From Dipylidium caninum (taxonomy: Eukaryota; Platyhelminthes; Cestoda; Cyclophyllidea; Dipylidiidae): DNA of 64,000 nucleotides. The notes under the pieces are model-generated. The model searched no databases, was not told the origin of the DNA, and saw only the letters and a program-made list of their open reading frames with translations. Location: assembly GCA_017562135.1 (NCBI GenBank), contig QEYB01000895.1, positions 1,240,001-1,304,000 on the forward strand, written 5' to 3'. Each line of letters begins with the position of its first letter. Positions within the stretch are counted from its first letter, which is position 1. Below, in pieces: positions 37,431 through 51,400 of the stretch. The translations under genes were made by a program, and so were the position numbers.

Positions 37431-38813
37431 CACTCACGAGCTTTCACAGACGGGTACTCGTCTTAAATGCGAAAAGAATATAAACTTCAGATGCTTAACG
37501 GTAAGGTAATTAGACTAAGTAAATTCTAATCGAAATGCATGCCGAAAAATTTGACTTCAGTAAATTCATACCAAAAAGAGAGGCAGGTTAGGGGTCCTTG
37601 AAAATCCATTCAAAAGCCCGGGAGTGACCAGCTTAGCAAATAGTTTATTTGAAGAATAACAGATTTGTCAATATTAACACCTCCGAAGGTCTGAGGAATC
37701 ACAATTGCAAATATCAGAAAATGGATCTTCCACTTCGTAAGTAGCTGATAATGTTGCGCTTAAGATGCCATTTATTCACAAATGTGTACTTACGCATGAC
37801 GGCTGGGCATTCCTTACACAATAACATTCCTTTCCCTTGTAACCGGTTAGGCATGTGCATCATCCTGACTTAACCTTCGCTTGAAATGGATAAGAGTAAA
37901 ATGTAAATTAGCATTGTCGAGCAGAAGGACTCGAAGTTGCACAAAACACCGCCTACAACTAAAACAGAAAGAAAAGTAGAGTTGAGCCATCGTGCAGACT
38001 ACAAAAAAGCCACTTAAGTCATCCCTATTCCGTTAACGCTTAGTTGTTACGAAAAGAAGGGAAACTCGGCAAGTATACAGGGGTCATTATTTGCTTGATG
38101 TCAACTCACTACACTTAACTGTTGGAATACGTTTCAAGGAAGACCTAGAACGGTAAATTTAAGACGGAATAGATAGTGAGCCTAAAGTAACTTTCACCTT
38201 CCTAATTGTCCATTTTTCTTAATGATTTTGCATGCCCAGCGTCATATTATTATGCCTGTGGGGCAAGTGGTTGTGTCGCTCTCGAAAACTGATCCGGGGA
38301 AGTAGTGTAAATACGTCCGGAATATGCTATTGATGCAAAGAAGACTTTATCTCTATAGTCCTAACATTATTTCTTGTGGTGAAAATAGGTCTATAGGTTA
38401 GTTTAAGGGCGCTTCACCATGCATGTCTCAGTCTTAAGCGACCCTCCCAATCCAAATTGATCCATGGCGAAGGGGCGAAGTGGAAGGCAAATGAGATGCT
38501 GATCGTGTTCCATCATCTAAACAAAACAAGGGCATCAAACGTGAGTCCTATTGTACCTTGGTGAAAAATCTGGAAAACGATATGTTTCGGTGCACTCTGT
38601 GGGAACCGCGCCATTAAACTACTCTCTTGAGCGAAAATTAGTCCGTAACAATATATGTCATATGCCTTGCTTAAAATCTAAAATAAATCCAACCTATTGA
38701 ATGTCGTATGAAGCAATCATTTAAACGTATAATGGTCTATATTGTGTAACGTTGTTTAAGCGCACCGCCGGGCTCCTTCACTTAGCTCGAAAAGTGTCGC
38801 AGTCTGTTCGGGG
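37431..38813. other. Intergenic region between COPS7 and adducin (divergent)
   Basis: COPS7 is transcribed leftward and adducin rightward from this 1.4-kb interval, so it should hold both promoters. I see no strong TATA box or repeat. Confidence 0.6.
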
Positions 38814-41800
38814 ATGACGGATGTCTTGACCCCGGGGGGCGTTGAATTTCTCGATGGTCTAGGTTCGCCTTTAGCTTTTGCAATATGGTTTTACAGACGT
38901 GAACGATCCCGACTATGTGCGAGACTTGTTGCGGCCCGCCTCCGTTAAGGAGGACGTTAAGTTGGTTGAGCAAAGACGCCGGGTCTCCCTTATTCTACAA
39001 TCTCCGGCTTTTCGAAAGGAATTGGAGAAAATAGTTGCGTCCCAGATGCGTGATGGCGTTCTGAGCCCCAACGTTATGGCTCTCAAACAGTTGGTGGATT
39101 TGCTTACACCCCATGTGAAACTCGGTACTTCTGCGTTTGCTAGAGGTATGTGGTGAACACTACAGCCACAGTTACTTGTTAGTAGATTTATGCGAATTTT
39201 TGGATTGAGTTGTTGCATTATCACTTTTTTTTACCTTTGTGTCATCCTATCTTAGGTGCAACCGTACCCGTTATTCCCATCAATGATCTACGCTCACGAG
39301 ATAATAATTATTCCAAACCGGAGAAAGTTATTCGTTGCAAGGTCGCATCCACTTATCGTCTTGTTGATCTTTTTGGTTGGTCTTCCGGTTCTAAAAGTCA
39401 TATATCGGTAAGACTTCATTTTTTGGTACATCATTTTTCATTTTGCCAATTTGTGAACGAAATTTATCATTTTTTTCTGAGTTACAGGCTAAGGTGTTTA
39501 AAGATGGCGATTCCTACCTTTTTAATCCAGAAGGATTGCTTTTTAATGAAATTACGGCCTCATCTCTTTTAAAGACCGACTTGAAGGGTGAGCTCGGAAC
39601 TTGCGCATTATTTTCCATACCAATACTTCTTGCATACTGTGTGAACACTTTTGCCTAAAATCCTTAGGCAACATTATTGATGGTGGCTCTAACTGTTTGG
39701 GCATCGACAAACAAGGATGGCTGTTACATGCAGCCGTCCATGAGGCCTTGCCAGCCGTACGATGCATCATCCAATTAAATACACCAGCAACCATTGCGGT
39801 AATTATCACCATTTCATGATACCTTGTTATTTGAGGTCTAATAGCCTAAACGGCTGCTTGTAGTCTATTTCGTGTGGTTCGGTTTAGTTGTCACCCGTTG
39901 GATCATGTTTAGTTATAATCGATTTGAGCCATTACAGCTAATTTTGATTTGATACCATTAAAGTGTTTTTCTCGTGTAGGTCGCTTTTGTCATGAATTTC
40001 TTTAATAACGCAGATTCTAAGTGATTCTTACTCAGATGTCATCACATTTTGCGATATTTAGCTTAGTGTGTCTCCACGTTCGGGTTGATAAATTGCTTTA
40101 TTCGTACTATCACTAGGAAATTGATGCTTCTCAGAATGCAAAAGCACTTAAGTAAGTGGCTTTCCAGTTTTAATAGCTTTCACGAATGATTTACTTGTCA
40201 TGTTCTGGAATAGATAGATTGAAGATATTTTTAATTTTGAACTCCCTTCCTACGCGTCTCTCACCTTTAGACTCTTATGCACCAATGCCGTTAGTTTCCT
40301 CACTTTATTGTTTTCAAATTTGGCATTAATTAGTAGCTTAAATTGCTCAAACGGTCTCTTTTCCTTTTTGGATTATTTATTAGTTTCCAGTGATTGTATC
40401 GAGGTTTTATAAATGCATTCATGGTTCTCTATTCACATCACAATATTTCGTAGGTGGGTATACGGGCGTATTTTAGGGGTTGATAAGTTTCCACGGTTAT
40501 TTTAGCTTTTACAATAGACTCTTAGGGAAATGATTGGCTTATATGAAGGGACTTTTAGCTTGACCAAATACTTTAATTTAATTCGGTATCTCTTAGGTGT
40601 CATGCATGCGTACGGGACTGCCGCCAATCAGTCAGGAAGCAATATTGCTGGGCACTGCGGCTAGCTATGATCCAGCCAAAATCAACCAACATCTGCAGGC
40701 CGAGGAACGTAATGCTGCTGAGACCGCTGCCATCTGTGAATGCCTACAGAATACGGAGGGTGGAGACCCCCGAATCCTCATCATCCACAAATACGGCATT
40801 CTCGCCATGGGAAAGTCAGTTGAAGAGGCTTGGATGGTCGCTTATCTCACTGTCTCGGCCTGTGAAGCTCAGGTTAGCTAAATGTACACTTTCATTTCTG
40901 CTCCTTTTTACTGAATGATCGACTTGGGCTTTCCGCATTTGATTAGAGTTTAAAACTAATTATCCTGACAGCTTAGACTAGCCTGTGTCGGAGTGGAGGA
41001 GTTGGTAATACCGGCGAGTGGGGAGCGCTCGTCTTCATTGGACAATCAGGCCCTAAATGTGATGACAGGGACTATGGGTACGGCTACCGAGAGGCCATGG
41101 CGTCCCGGGGAACTGGAGTTTGAAGCAATGATGCGTCGGTTGGATGCGGCGGGCTACAGGACTGGGCACCTCTACCGGGTTGGTCAGGTTCAGCATAACG
41201 CAGGATCCCGTGCCCCTTGTATCCGCGAGGTGCCCGATGCAGTTGATGGCGAGACATCATCTCGCATTCAGCACGCCCGACGGGCCGCCAGCTTGGGTCG
41301 TAGCTTTCGAACTGATGTCGAGGTACCCCCCGCTGCCAGTTCATTTGCTGTCAATTACTACAAAGATGATGCCACGAGGTTTGTTCCTTATTCAATTTTT
41401 ACCATTTTCTAGGAGGTTTATTAGATATAACTGTTAATTTTTTGTGATATATTGTCGGATTATGATTTTGTGCTTGAATCGGTTCTTGTGTAAGATGTTT
41501 TCTATTGAGTGTTATTTCCTGCGCTCAGAATCAAGGAAGCAGCGGCCTATCGGGCCAAGACCCTCTCCCTACAACGTACACACTTTCGCAATACGCCAAA
41601 TACTTATCAGAAGGAGGAGATTGAGGAGGTTGGTACTGCAAATCCGAAAAAGATCACAAAGTGGACCGAGAGTGTTGGTCTCACCACTGGGGGCATGCTT
41701 CTCGCCAGCGAAGATCCCAATCAATTCGCCCCGCAGGGTGACGATCCTCTAGAGTTGAAGGAAAACCTCATAAAGGTTATGCAGCTGGATTTCGTTTGTT

Positions 41801-44261
41801 CTTGCTCTGTAACACCATAGGTTGATTTCGACTGATGGTTACTTCTGACCATGCTAACAACTATTTTTAATGTCACCTTAGTACTTCTACTGTTCGTAGC
41901 GCGAAAAGATCACAAATCATAAATAAATCATGTTATTTAAATTCACTGTGAATCCCTTACAGTTCATGCCTCTTTCATATGTAATTTTTGCGGCACTTTA
42001 GCCTAAGAGTGTCACTTATTACGAACAACGCCTCGATTTGCATTTGTCAAAATTCGTAGAATCTTGCCGATTTTACAGTGGGTTGCTTATTTTTTCTCAA
42101 TGTTGACTTTTCTAGGTGCGTGAAATGTACTACAAAGATGTGCGCACGGCAGGTCCCAAATCCAAAATTCTGGAGGGCCTGGGACTAGACTATGATGACG
42201 AGGTGGAAGACCGTGTGGACTTTCGCAATGGAGCAATTTCTCCATCTCAGATCGTTAGTCCTCGGGGAACTCTGTTGCGCTTGGACCCCGCTAATCCGCC
42301 TTCTCTAGAACCCGGCCATGTGGTCGTTGTAGGCGCTGTTAGCAAAGGTACGCCTTTTTTTCTATCTTTTTAGTTGATTCTGGTAACAGTGTCTTCGTTC
42401 CACTTAATGAAGTTTCTATGGCACCATTAAAACCATTAGTACTAAGTCTTAAACAGAGATTTCATGAGTAAAATTGTACCATCATCAATTTTTGGAACTA
42501 TTTATGCCAATAACGTAAACAAAAGTAAAGAACGAAGTCGGACGTAGTCAAATGAACAATCGTTCTCATACAACAGTAAGCCTTTCTAATAGGATTGTTT
42601 TTGAAGATCAGCAAAATCTATCCTAATTTACTGGAATGTTGATGTTTGCATCCTTGTTTTAACCGTTGGTAACTGATGGTTTTTGATAAGAATCTTTGTG
42701 TTTTCATTAAAAAATTGAAACTGGTTTAACCATTTTAACTTGGAGTCTCAGATATAGTTTCAAACATCGGCTGTACTAGGTCAAACACCCACATAAATGC
42801 GTTAAGAAGAACCTGTGGTTCTACAATTCCCGACTCTGTCATTCAGTTTTGTGTTTAACGCTTTCGGTCATTTTTGGTCAGCCTGTTCATTTAGACGATG
42901 GGGATGTCTTATTTCAGATTTTGCACATAATATCGAATTATTTAGGAAAACACGATGGGCTATAAAATCTTGGCCGATAATTCAAATGGTTAATGTATTT
43001 ATGTGTATGAATCTAGGTATAATAAATCGCGACCAACGTCACAATGTGGGCCTTTTCCAGTCGGTTTTCTCTCCAAACCCCTTCGATCAGGTGACGGACG
43101 ACGAGTTAGAACGTTACAAGCGCAATGTCGAACGCAAGGCTAAGGGCCTGCCCACAGAAGAAGAAGAGGAAGAGATGGAACGCAAGAAGAGAACCACACT
43201 CGAAACCTGCATTTCTCACTCCTCTCGTGGGTTCAAATATCTAAGTTTTTCTCCCACTAGAGAAATATTACGTAATAGTTATTGCATTGGCTAAGACTTA
43301 TACTTTTGATTCACAATCATGACTTATGCTTAGTTTTCTGATCGCGATATAACTTTCCTATCTCCTAGAATTAATATATCTTCTGGTTTTTTGGCGCTTT
43401 TAAGAGGTTTTTTTCAGTGTCATTAAATTATTATACAAGGACCTGGTAATGGTACTTATTTGAAGCTAAAAAGTGGCCGTATTATTGCAAGCCCATGGGT
43501 AAACGGTTTCTACTATGAGGCAACTTTAGTGCCTATGCCTTTACTGATGTTAGAAAAGTGCAGCATTTGCTCGCTTCACAAACCATGGAACTAGAGTTAG
43601 TAGCCTTTCTTTTTAGAAAATGCTTGAAGTGTTTTACATAGTAATTCTTGGATGGTTTATAGTTTAAAAGTATTGTTCAGTTGGTTAAGTATTCAATTTT
43701 CCAATTATATCTGTTATTTGTTTATTTCCCAAATCTTAGTGACCGAATTGCTAATTGTCCTTACCTGCATTGATGTACTGTACTTTGTCTGCTGGTCTGG
43801 GATACTAGTCGTATTAATAAAAACCCTGTTAGCCGACATTTACACTCCCGGGGTTATCGACTTAGTAGTTTCCAACTGTTGAATTTGTCCCATATCCCCT
43901 TTGAACTTTCTACATTTCTGTATTCCCTCTCCAGATCAAAGTCAAGCAGGCGATGTTGAGCCCGAGGAAGTTCGTTCGGATACCAGCATTGATGCTGGAC
44001 AGGTAGGTTATTTTTTGGCACAATTTACTGACTTGAGTCATGTCATTTCTTTGTAACCGGTAATTCTTTCAAACATTCGGTAATATGGGAAGTTGGGAAA
44101 AGTACGGAGGGTTTTACATACTTTGCTTTCAGACAAGTCTTGGCGAGACGAAGAGGGGCTATAAGAAACGACGTTTCAAGATTCCTTCTTTCTCGCGGAA
44201 AAGTAAAGATAAGAAGGCTTCGAGTTCAAAGGTGACTCCAGTTAACGACACCTCTAAGTGA
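38814..44261 (+). CDS. ADD: Adducin
   Basis: Adducin caps actin filaments and links spectrin to actin at the membrane. Twelve exons: 38814-38856, 38897-39145, 39256-39407, 39488-39587, 39668-39798, 40597-40872, 40972-41378, 41529-41775, 42116-42347, 43017-43226, 43935-44002, 44133-44261; 747 residues (human alpha-adducin 737). The N-terminus reads FLDDVNDPDYVRDLLRPA and RVSLILQSPAFR, matching the family. Residues about 100-330 form the class II aldolase-like head (VRCIIQLNTPATIA, KYGILAMG). The neck has FEAMMRRLDAAGYRTG and NTPNTYQ. The tail contains NPFDQVTDDELERYKR and an acidic EEEEEE run. The last exon encodes the MARCKS-related basic segment KKRRFKIPSFSRKSK, the calmodulin- and kinase-regulated spectrin-actin site. 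Intron 1 is only 40 bp with an unusual GTCTAG donor. Confidence 0.95.
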
Positions 44262-46485
44262 ATTTGGATCGAATTTCCATTTCATTATCCCTTTGCCTTG
44301 GGAAACATTCATGCTCTGTTTTTTCCCTTGTCTTGGATGCAGTCACCCTAAATTATTTCCCACTCTCCCTCGCCTACCGTGATTGTTGAACAATTACTGC
44401 GTCCGCCTTTATTCCATCTTCGCTTTTAGGTTTGTTGCTTTTAAAAGGGTTTTAGAAATGCGTTCCAGTTGTAACTTTGTTCGTATTCATAGATTTTGCT
44501 TCTGCTACTCCTATTTCGTCCCCCACTACCACCCACTTGAGCTTGTTTCTTTATATATTTGAAGCGAGTTGTGAGTAAATTTCGAGAATTTTCGTTCTTA
44601 GATTTCTTTTTAGGTTGTATGAGCGCCTGTACTCCATAGAATAGTGTGTCCTGGCATATCTTTGACAATACATTCCGTTGATGATTTTCACATTATTGTA
44701 CATTAACGGTTTCTTGTTAGGTTTTAAATGAATTCACTGTTTTTCCGCGGACAACTAATGCCAAAATTAGGTCATTGGTTCAAAGTCTTGCCTGGCAGTC
44801 GAAATGGTTTATTTCCGCAACGAATGTAGTAGTACGTGGTTAGGTCCTGGTGTTTATCACATGCTGATTTGTTAGTGTTTGAACTAGCACTGAAATCATT
44901 TGCTGGAAATGAAATAACCACAGAGGCGTTATGGGCCATCGCGAAGATGGAAAAAGTGCCAGCAATCCGATATGCTCAGATGCGATTCAACACCTTCACA
45001 CGTAGACAGCGATAGAACAACCATCCCGCGGCAAGTGAAGTGATGCGCTAGCCGAAACTTCTAGGACTGCACTGCCTTTCTTGTTTATGTCTCCTTCAAA
45101 CCTAACTATACACAGCAGGAAATGAGCGTTGGATGGTCTACACGAGTACATGAAACTCTACAAGCTGTGGTTAGCAGTAATCGAAGAACATCGGGTCTAA
45201 ATCGCAATATTAGTAACTTGTTAGAAGGCAAACCTGATTACCCGCCAAAAGTGGTTAATGATGTTGTACACATCACACTTCCCATTGGAGGAGTACCCGC
45301 TCCCTTTGGCCTGGATCCAGCGTCGAGCGTCTCACCCGGTTTCGGGAGGTATAGTGGACCGGGGCGAGTGTTAAGTCGGGCTCCGATCTTGGCGAATAGA
45401 GCATTTCGGTCAGGAGGGCAAAAGCGCTAAAGTGCGCGGTCCAGATTCCGACGTCTCCCACTTCAATTCGCGGGCAGCTGGGTCATCCAGACGGGGTTAA
45501 TTTGTGAGGTGATTGCAAGTATGCTAACATCCTGAATATGATGAGACTAGTCACCGATAAGCTTACTTCCCTCCCTTTACAAACAACACCGAAATAATCC
45601 CATTTGTAGACCCACTGCGGAGTAGAATGGCCCTGGTAAATGCTTTTCTTTACAATGATATTCGAGGGACGGTTACATCAATGAGAAAATATTTATATTG
45701 CAAGCAATTTATTTCGTTAACAAAATGGTTGAGGAAAACTGAAGGATGACGGCAAACGCAATGAAGAGAGTTGATTTTTATGGGAGAGAAAGATATGGCG
45801 TTAAAATTGCCGTTTCTTCGACGAAAGCCGTTTTCGACAGCCAAACTTCGCTTCTGTGAACTGAAGACTGGGGACTTGTGCAATTAAAATTAACAACGAC
45901 TCTTTTCTGTTAATGCTAGGACGCTGAGACCCAAAATTAATTTCAGACGAGTTTAACTAGACGAGAGAGTGTTCTAGGTTCATCCATAGCCTCGCCGCTT
46001 CGCTTCTGTGTATTCAAGGTTTTGTTTCTACCATAGGGAAGACGCCAATACACTCCATAACCAGAGGGGTGGAAGTGGAGCGTAATGTAATGGAAGCACG
46101 TATTTAAAATTTCGCGAGGATACAAGATGTTACTGTGTCGGCGACTAGACTTTTCGGTCAACCACCTTATAAGTCTCATGCGGGGTATCTCAGATTTAGT
46201 TTATCCCAAAGTTGCCCATCATCTTTGCCACTACTTATGGCACCTCTGGTGTCAGCTGCATTTCGGGAAGCTTCTGCAGGTAATTGTGTAATAAACCAGG
46301 CCACTTCGTAGTTGTTGGCACATGTGTACACCAAAGTCACTAATTTGGCCTTTACTCCTTTGCTAAAATTTTGAAGAAATACAACATATTTGAATGAGGT
46401 CAAGGTCAATCAATGGTCATTTGACTAATTTGCCGCGGTTTGCTTGCGGTTGTTGCCTGTTCTCCTCGCAGGCCGCACGCACGTG
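44262..46485. other. Intergenic region between adducin and MOB3
   Basis: Contains the adducin 3' region, a candidate small frame at 45122-45430 and the MOB3 promoter. TCAAGGTCA, the monomer site bound by NR5A/ERR-type nuclear receptors, occurs at 46400-46408, about 80 bp before the MOB3 start. Minus-strand frames at 45943-46179 and 46176-46409 overlap by a few bases and resemble no family. Confidence 0.5.
45122..45430 (+). CDS. Hypothetical 102-residue protein
   Basis: A single uninterrupted frame with an ATG start (45122) and TAA stop. The sequence is glycine-, proline- and arginine-rich toward the end and has a middle block HITLPIGGVPAPFGL. An acceptor-like CACAG lies just upstream of the ATG, so it could instead be a last exon. 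No family recognised. It lies between two well-supported genes on the same strand. Confidence 0.3.
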   Translation: MSVGWSTRVHETLQAVVSSNRRTSGLNRNISNLLEGKPDYPPKVVNDVVHITLPIGGVPAPFGLDPASSVSPGFGRYSGPGRVLSRAPILANRAFRSGGQKR

Positions 46486-48435
46486 ATGTCGTTTTTAGGA
46501 TTTAAGGAGATTTTCATAAAACAAAAGGTAGGTTTTTCCTAATTGTGTAAACTTGTTTGTAACTTGCTTTCCGCACATGTTGTTCTATCAAAATGGGAAC
46601 TCACACCTTGTTCTTGCTGTCAAATCATTTGCATTTGCTTTTCAAATAATTTGCCTCTGAGTAAATCACGTTGGTCATATGACCATCGCGAGCTTTTCAT
46701 CTGTATAATTCTTACTAAAAATGAGTATTTCTCATTTGGAAACCGCTTGGCTGAGATCGTGAATATCTTGTTGAGTCTCGTTACCATGATTGACATATGG
46801 TAGCTTTTATGAACTCATTTGCCCATAAAAACGTTCACTTGTGTCAACTTTTCTCAGACTTTTAGACCGAAAAAGAGGTTTCAACCCGAAACTATACATT
46901 ATCACCTTCACAAACAAGCGGAGGCTTCTCTAAACGCCGGTATAGATCTACGTGAAGCCGTTAAAAAACCTCCAAATGAGGAGCTCGATGACTGGATAGC
47001 TGTTCACGGTAATATTTATTGTAGCCTTCATGAATTTTACAGTGGTTGATTTTTACAACAGGATAAACCTCATGTACGGGACGATCTGTGACAAATGTAC
47101 TGAGAAAACTTGTCCCCGTATGACGGGAGGCAAGAAATTTGAGTACCACTGGCGTGACGATCACCAATATCGGAAGCCTACCCCGGTGCCTGCTCCTGTG
47201 TACATTAGTCTCCTCATGGATTGGATTGAGGAACAAATAAATAATCCAGACATCTTCCCTACCTCCATAAACGTCCCTTTCCCAAAGAATTACTTGAATG
47301 TTGTAAAGAAAATCATGAGTCGCCTCTATCGCGTATTTGTTCATGTATACATACACCACTTCGATCGACTGGTCGAAATTTCGGCGGAGGCGCATGTGAA
47401 TATCTGCTATAAGCATTTCTACTACTTTGTCACTGAATTCGATCTTATTGATCCAAAGGAACTGGCTCCTCTTGTAAGTCGCTTGATTTGTTGTCAGACT
47501 GATCTAAGTTATATTCAAGTGTGGCGGTTTTGGTTAATTATCCTACCTATCTTAACAAGTTAGTGTCGTTTAAACGCTTACATAATCCTCTAGCTCCACA
47601 TTGTATAAGTTAGGTTTGATAGACAGTGCTGAGATATGCTCCCCCTGTCAATGACGGAAGTTCGTACGATGTTCAATTTCGACCTCCTATCAATTTTCTT
47701 TGGCGTGGCTTGTACCAGATTCCCTACTAACAGCAAAATTGTGGTTTGTTTTGCGTGATTTGATCGCCGTGCCTTCCTCAATCTTGAAATGCACCATGTG
47801 GTAATTGGCTGCATCCAACCGTTGGTGCTTACACTCTTGGTACCTATCTCGTCATGAGCTTCTGTCCTTTTAAGTCTTGTCCTTCTTCTCATTGAGTTTT
47901 GGTGTTCGGATGTCTGATAATAAATAACAATCCCTTATAATTGTGCTACTTGGTGCATTTGCCCACGCACTTTGTAGAGTAAGAAGGCCAGTAATTCCAT
48001 TCAAAAGCTTGATAGTTGGACACAAACCGCGGAGTATGTCACTTCTTACGCTGTAGACATCAATGTAATGGGATGTGACGGAAGATGGAATTGACCATTG
48101 CGTTGCGTGGGTGCAATACATTAACTACTCCTTTTTCAATGATTGAATCAAAGTGGCTGATGTATTTCAGTCACATGGACAGATAGTTTTTTCTATTGCT
48201 CCCATGGATAAAAAATCGTTATGAACCAGAAGAACTATTTCCTAGTTGTCTGTCATATTTCACTCATTTGTACCTTGCTTGTTTTAAGTCCAGAATTTGG
48301 AGTTCGACTCTATTTGGATTTCTTGTCACCATGAATTACTCGATTGCGTTGACTTGGCTGCTTGTTAATGTAATGTTTGCTCCTTATCTTTTACCCGCAT
48401 TTCAGCGTGAATTGACAGAGAGAATATGCAAGTGA
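46486..48435 (+). CDS. MOB3: MOB kinase activator 3
   Basis: MOB proteins are small adaptors that bind NDR/LATS or MST-type kinases. Four exons (46486-46527, 46858-47008, 47043-47473, 48406-48435) give exactly 217 residues, the length of vertebrate MOB3A. MOB3 rather than MOB1 features: [11 protein letters not shown] at the start, [57 protein letters not shown] and ending CK in place of MOB3 CH. The zinc site is intact: the two cysteines of CTEKTC and the histidines of the HVYIHHFD to CYKHFYYF region. Most of the domain lies in exon 3. The last exon has only ten codons including the stop, after a 932-bp intron, and is supported by its match to the MOB3 C-terminus and by phase 0 on both sides. 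Confidence 0.95.
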
Positions 48436-51400
48436 GGCAAAATCTCCACCAGTAATGCAGCATTCCGTGTGGAAACTTCATTAATTTCAATGATATTAAA
48501 ATCAACTGACTTGACGACTATCGTATCCCTATCGATGGCTATTTTTATAATGCTTCTCTGCAAAGTTCTCCTCCAATGGCTTTTACTTCCACATACCTCC
48601 TACCCCCGATATATTTTCTCACTTGCTCCGTACTCTCATTATTCCAGTTGTGTGATGGAGTTACTATCATGTGTACAAATGAGGTTACTTTGATGGGATC
48701 GGTTGTTCCTTTCTGGGAGTTGTTGTGTTTGCAACGTCGTAACTTAGCGCCAACTGCAGATGTACTGCTTGTGAAGGAGTAACTCCTAGATTTTATTCGT
48801 TAGACTGGTCTAGGGCAATGGTTTTTCCAGTATGAGTTGGTAAGGCGATGAATTGTTGCAAAAGTTTGTGACCAAGTGAGTAGTTGGCTTGTGTTGTGAC
48901 ACTTGGATTAATTGTATAAAACGACTTGACACGATGAATCATTGGTGGGGCTGTGCAACTACTTATCAGTGGAGTAAGTTGAAAGGTGCGGAAGACAACC
49001 ACTGTCCTTGAGTCGGTCACTGCCCACTTACAATGGAAGGGGACGATTCTATCCCTACTTCCTGTAACGGTTTCCCACCGGTTCTAGTCCACTGTGTTCT
49101 TTTCGCGTTTGTGCTGCGGTTGTGCGGACAATGGAGCGTCGAGCGTAGGGAACGCTAGTATGTGTAAACAAACGGTCTGTGGGCACTGTGAGACCCCCTA
49201 AGTTGGAGTATCGCGAAGGGTGCCATTTGGGCCTGTGCCGTGCCTCCAAACTAGGAGGGCTTTGCTGGATACACCACCTTCACTCACTTCTTAATGTGTG
49301 TGAACTCGAAGTGGACCGGAAGGCGTCGGCCTGAAAAGCGCACAAATAAGTGGCGGCGATGCACCCGCACACTCACGAGTCGGTTTGAGGTGTGTACACA
49401 CCGTTTTAGCGCAGCGAAGGGCGACCTGCTCACTAAACTCGCTCTCAAACGGCTACTAGGAGCGAACAGGATGCAGCACAATTTTAATGCCCTTCGGCGC
49501 CGACGACTGACGCTTGGACGTCTGCGAGCCTAAAAGATACTGTCAGAAGCGCAATAGAATCCAAGACTCCATGCTAGACGTTGCTCAATTTCCCATATTG
49601 AGGAAAGCCTCGTAGTGGACGTGGGGACGTGGGTTGAGTGCCTCACAAAAATTTCGTGCTTGATGAAGGCTGTAGTGGAACCACACTCGCGGTAAGCAAT
49701 CTTTCGCCTAAATGTCTCAGCTTAGTCCTGATCAGCGTAATTTTGGAAATTCCTGGTCGTGAATTTCACAGGCCTACAAAGATTTCAGTGAAAGATTCGA
49801 ACAAACTGGCGGGTAAGCGGACCCATTCTTGGCTATAATTTCTCAGAGGCTTCTTGCTTACGATGACGAGGTACTTGCATTAGACCCTATTTTAACAAAC
49901 CCGACAGGCTTTAGTCTTCCTTTTCCTTACTATCCTCCTAAAGTGATCATTTTCACGACCGCAAACAAGCTGCGTCTCGCACAATTTTAATGCTAAACGC
50001 GGTCGGTCACTGAGGCGTCGTCAGCGCCCTTTTCTCAGACGCCTACGTCTTAAGAGTTGGATGCTCAGGGAATCTTGCACAGTCGCAAAGTCTCTTTCCT
50101 CTAAAAGGCGAATAAATGTAGCCTCATGGGATGGGCACTTTTGAAGTTTATTCCACTTTTATCATGTGGACAGGGGGCTGGGCGATTTCCCCCAGTCTCC
50201 TAATAGGAATGAAAAACAGATCAAATCTAATCTCCTTCTCAGGAGACGATGTCAACTTTCTTTATGGCAACAACAAAACAGCAAAGAGTCGATGATGCCC
50301 TCTCGACGCTGTCGGGGATGGGCCTTTTAACAAGGTGAAGAGGCCTCTGTTGCGCGAGAGAAAACCAAATTGGGTGGTAAATGGTTACATAATGTCACAT
50401 ATCCCCTCAACTTTGCCCATCACGGGGAGTTGATACTCGATTTAAAGGAGGGTGTTCTCAGCGGGGTTATTCCTCGACTCCTCTTACTGGGACAACTGCG
50501 CTGCACATGACGAAATTCTCATAACCGAGAGAGTAGAATGAACATCTTAGGAGCAGGGGACTGGCGGTGATGCTGCTGTTGCTGGTGGTGGGTAGACGGT
50601 GTGAGGGTTCACGATTCCCATAACCCAATGCCACAATAGGCGGAGAGATTTACCGAAATAACGATGAGAAGAAAGGCTTTCGCTCCACTTGGTGCAACAG
50701 TAACAATGTGGCTTGTCTTCTTACTCTTCCTCTCGAGGCGCGTTCTCAGGTGGAATTCATTTTATTGCAGGAGAAAAGAGTCTAGTGGCGTGAACTCTAC
50801 CGAGTTGGTGGACTTCCCGAACCCCATCCAGCTCCGTGACTTCCTCCGCACTTGTCTTTGGCCAAAATGCCCCGTAACGCGCATCGGAGTCCCGAGGCAC
50901 AGAAGTGTTCGCCGCGCCCCGTTCATCCGCGGTCTCCCGAGTGACAACTTTCGGCTTGTTCGTGTCCGTCAATCAAGCTCTTACCGGAGGGTTGCGCCGT
51001 CGTCACGAAATACGCTCGGCATCTCAGCTTTCATCGTCATGCATAACTGGGGCTGCGTTCCGTCAGCTTATCCTCCTCCCCAATTTATTGGCAGTATGAA
51101 AATATCATTATTTCCGTTGCGGCAGCTCCTACCCGAACCTCTGGCAATCGCACAGCGATGTGCAATGTGGTCTCGTGAGCTGAGATCGCAACATCATTGT
51201 GAGTCGAGGTTGAGTCCAACATGTCCTTTCGCCTTCCCCACTATGTCAAATGTCAGTACCGATCTCTCTTGGACACTCATTTTGTCCTTCGAGACAAGAA
51301 TAAGCACATAGTTTTTCTCAAAGCTGAGCCGAAAACAATGCATTTACTGGGTTTAAAACGATGGAAGGATCTAGGGCGGGGATGAGGTGGGCGAAGGGGG

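Noticed and set aside
45943..46409. Two overlapping minus-strand frames upstream of MOB3
   Set aside because: No splice sites or family match; the small overlap of stop and start is typical of bacteria and has no meaning here.
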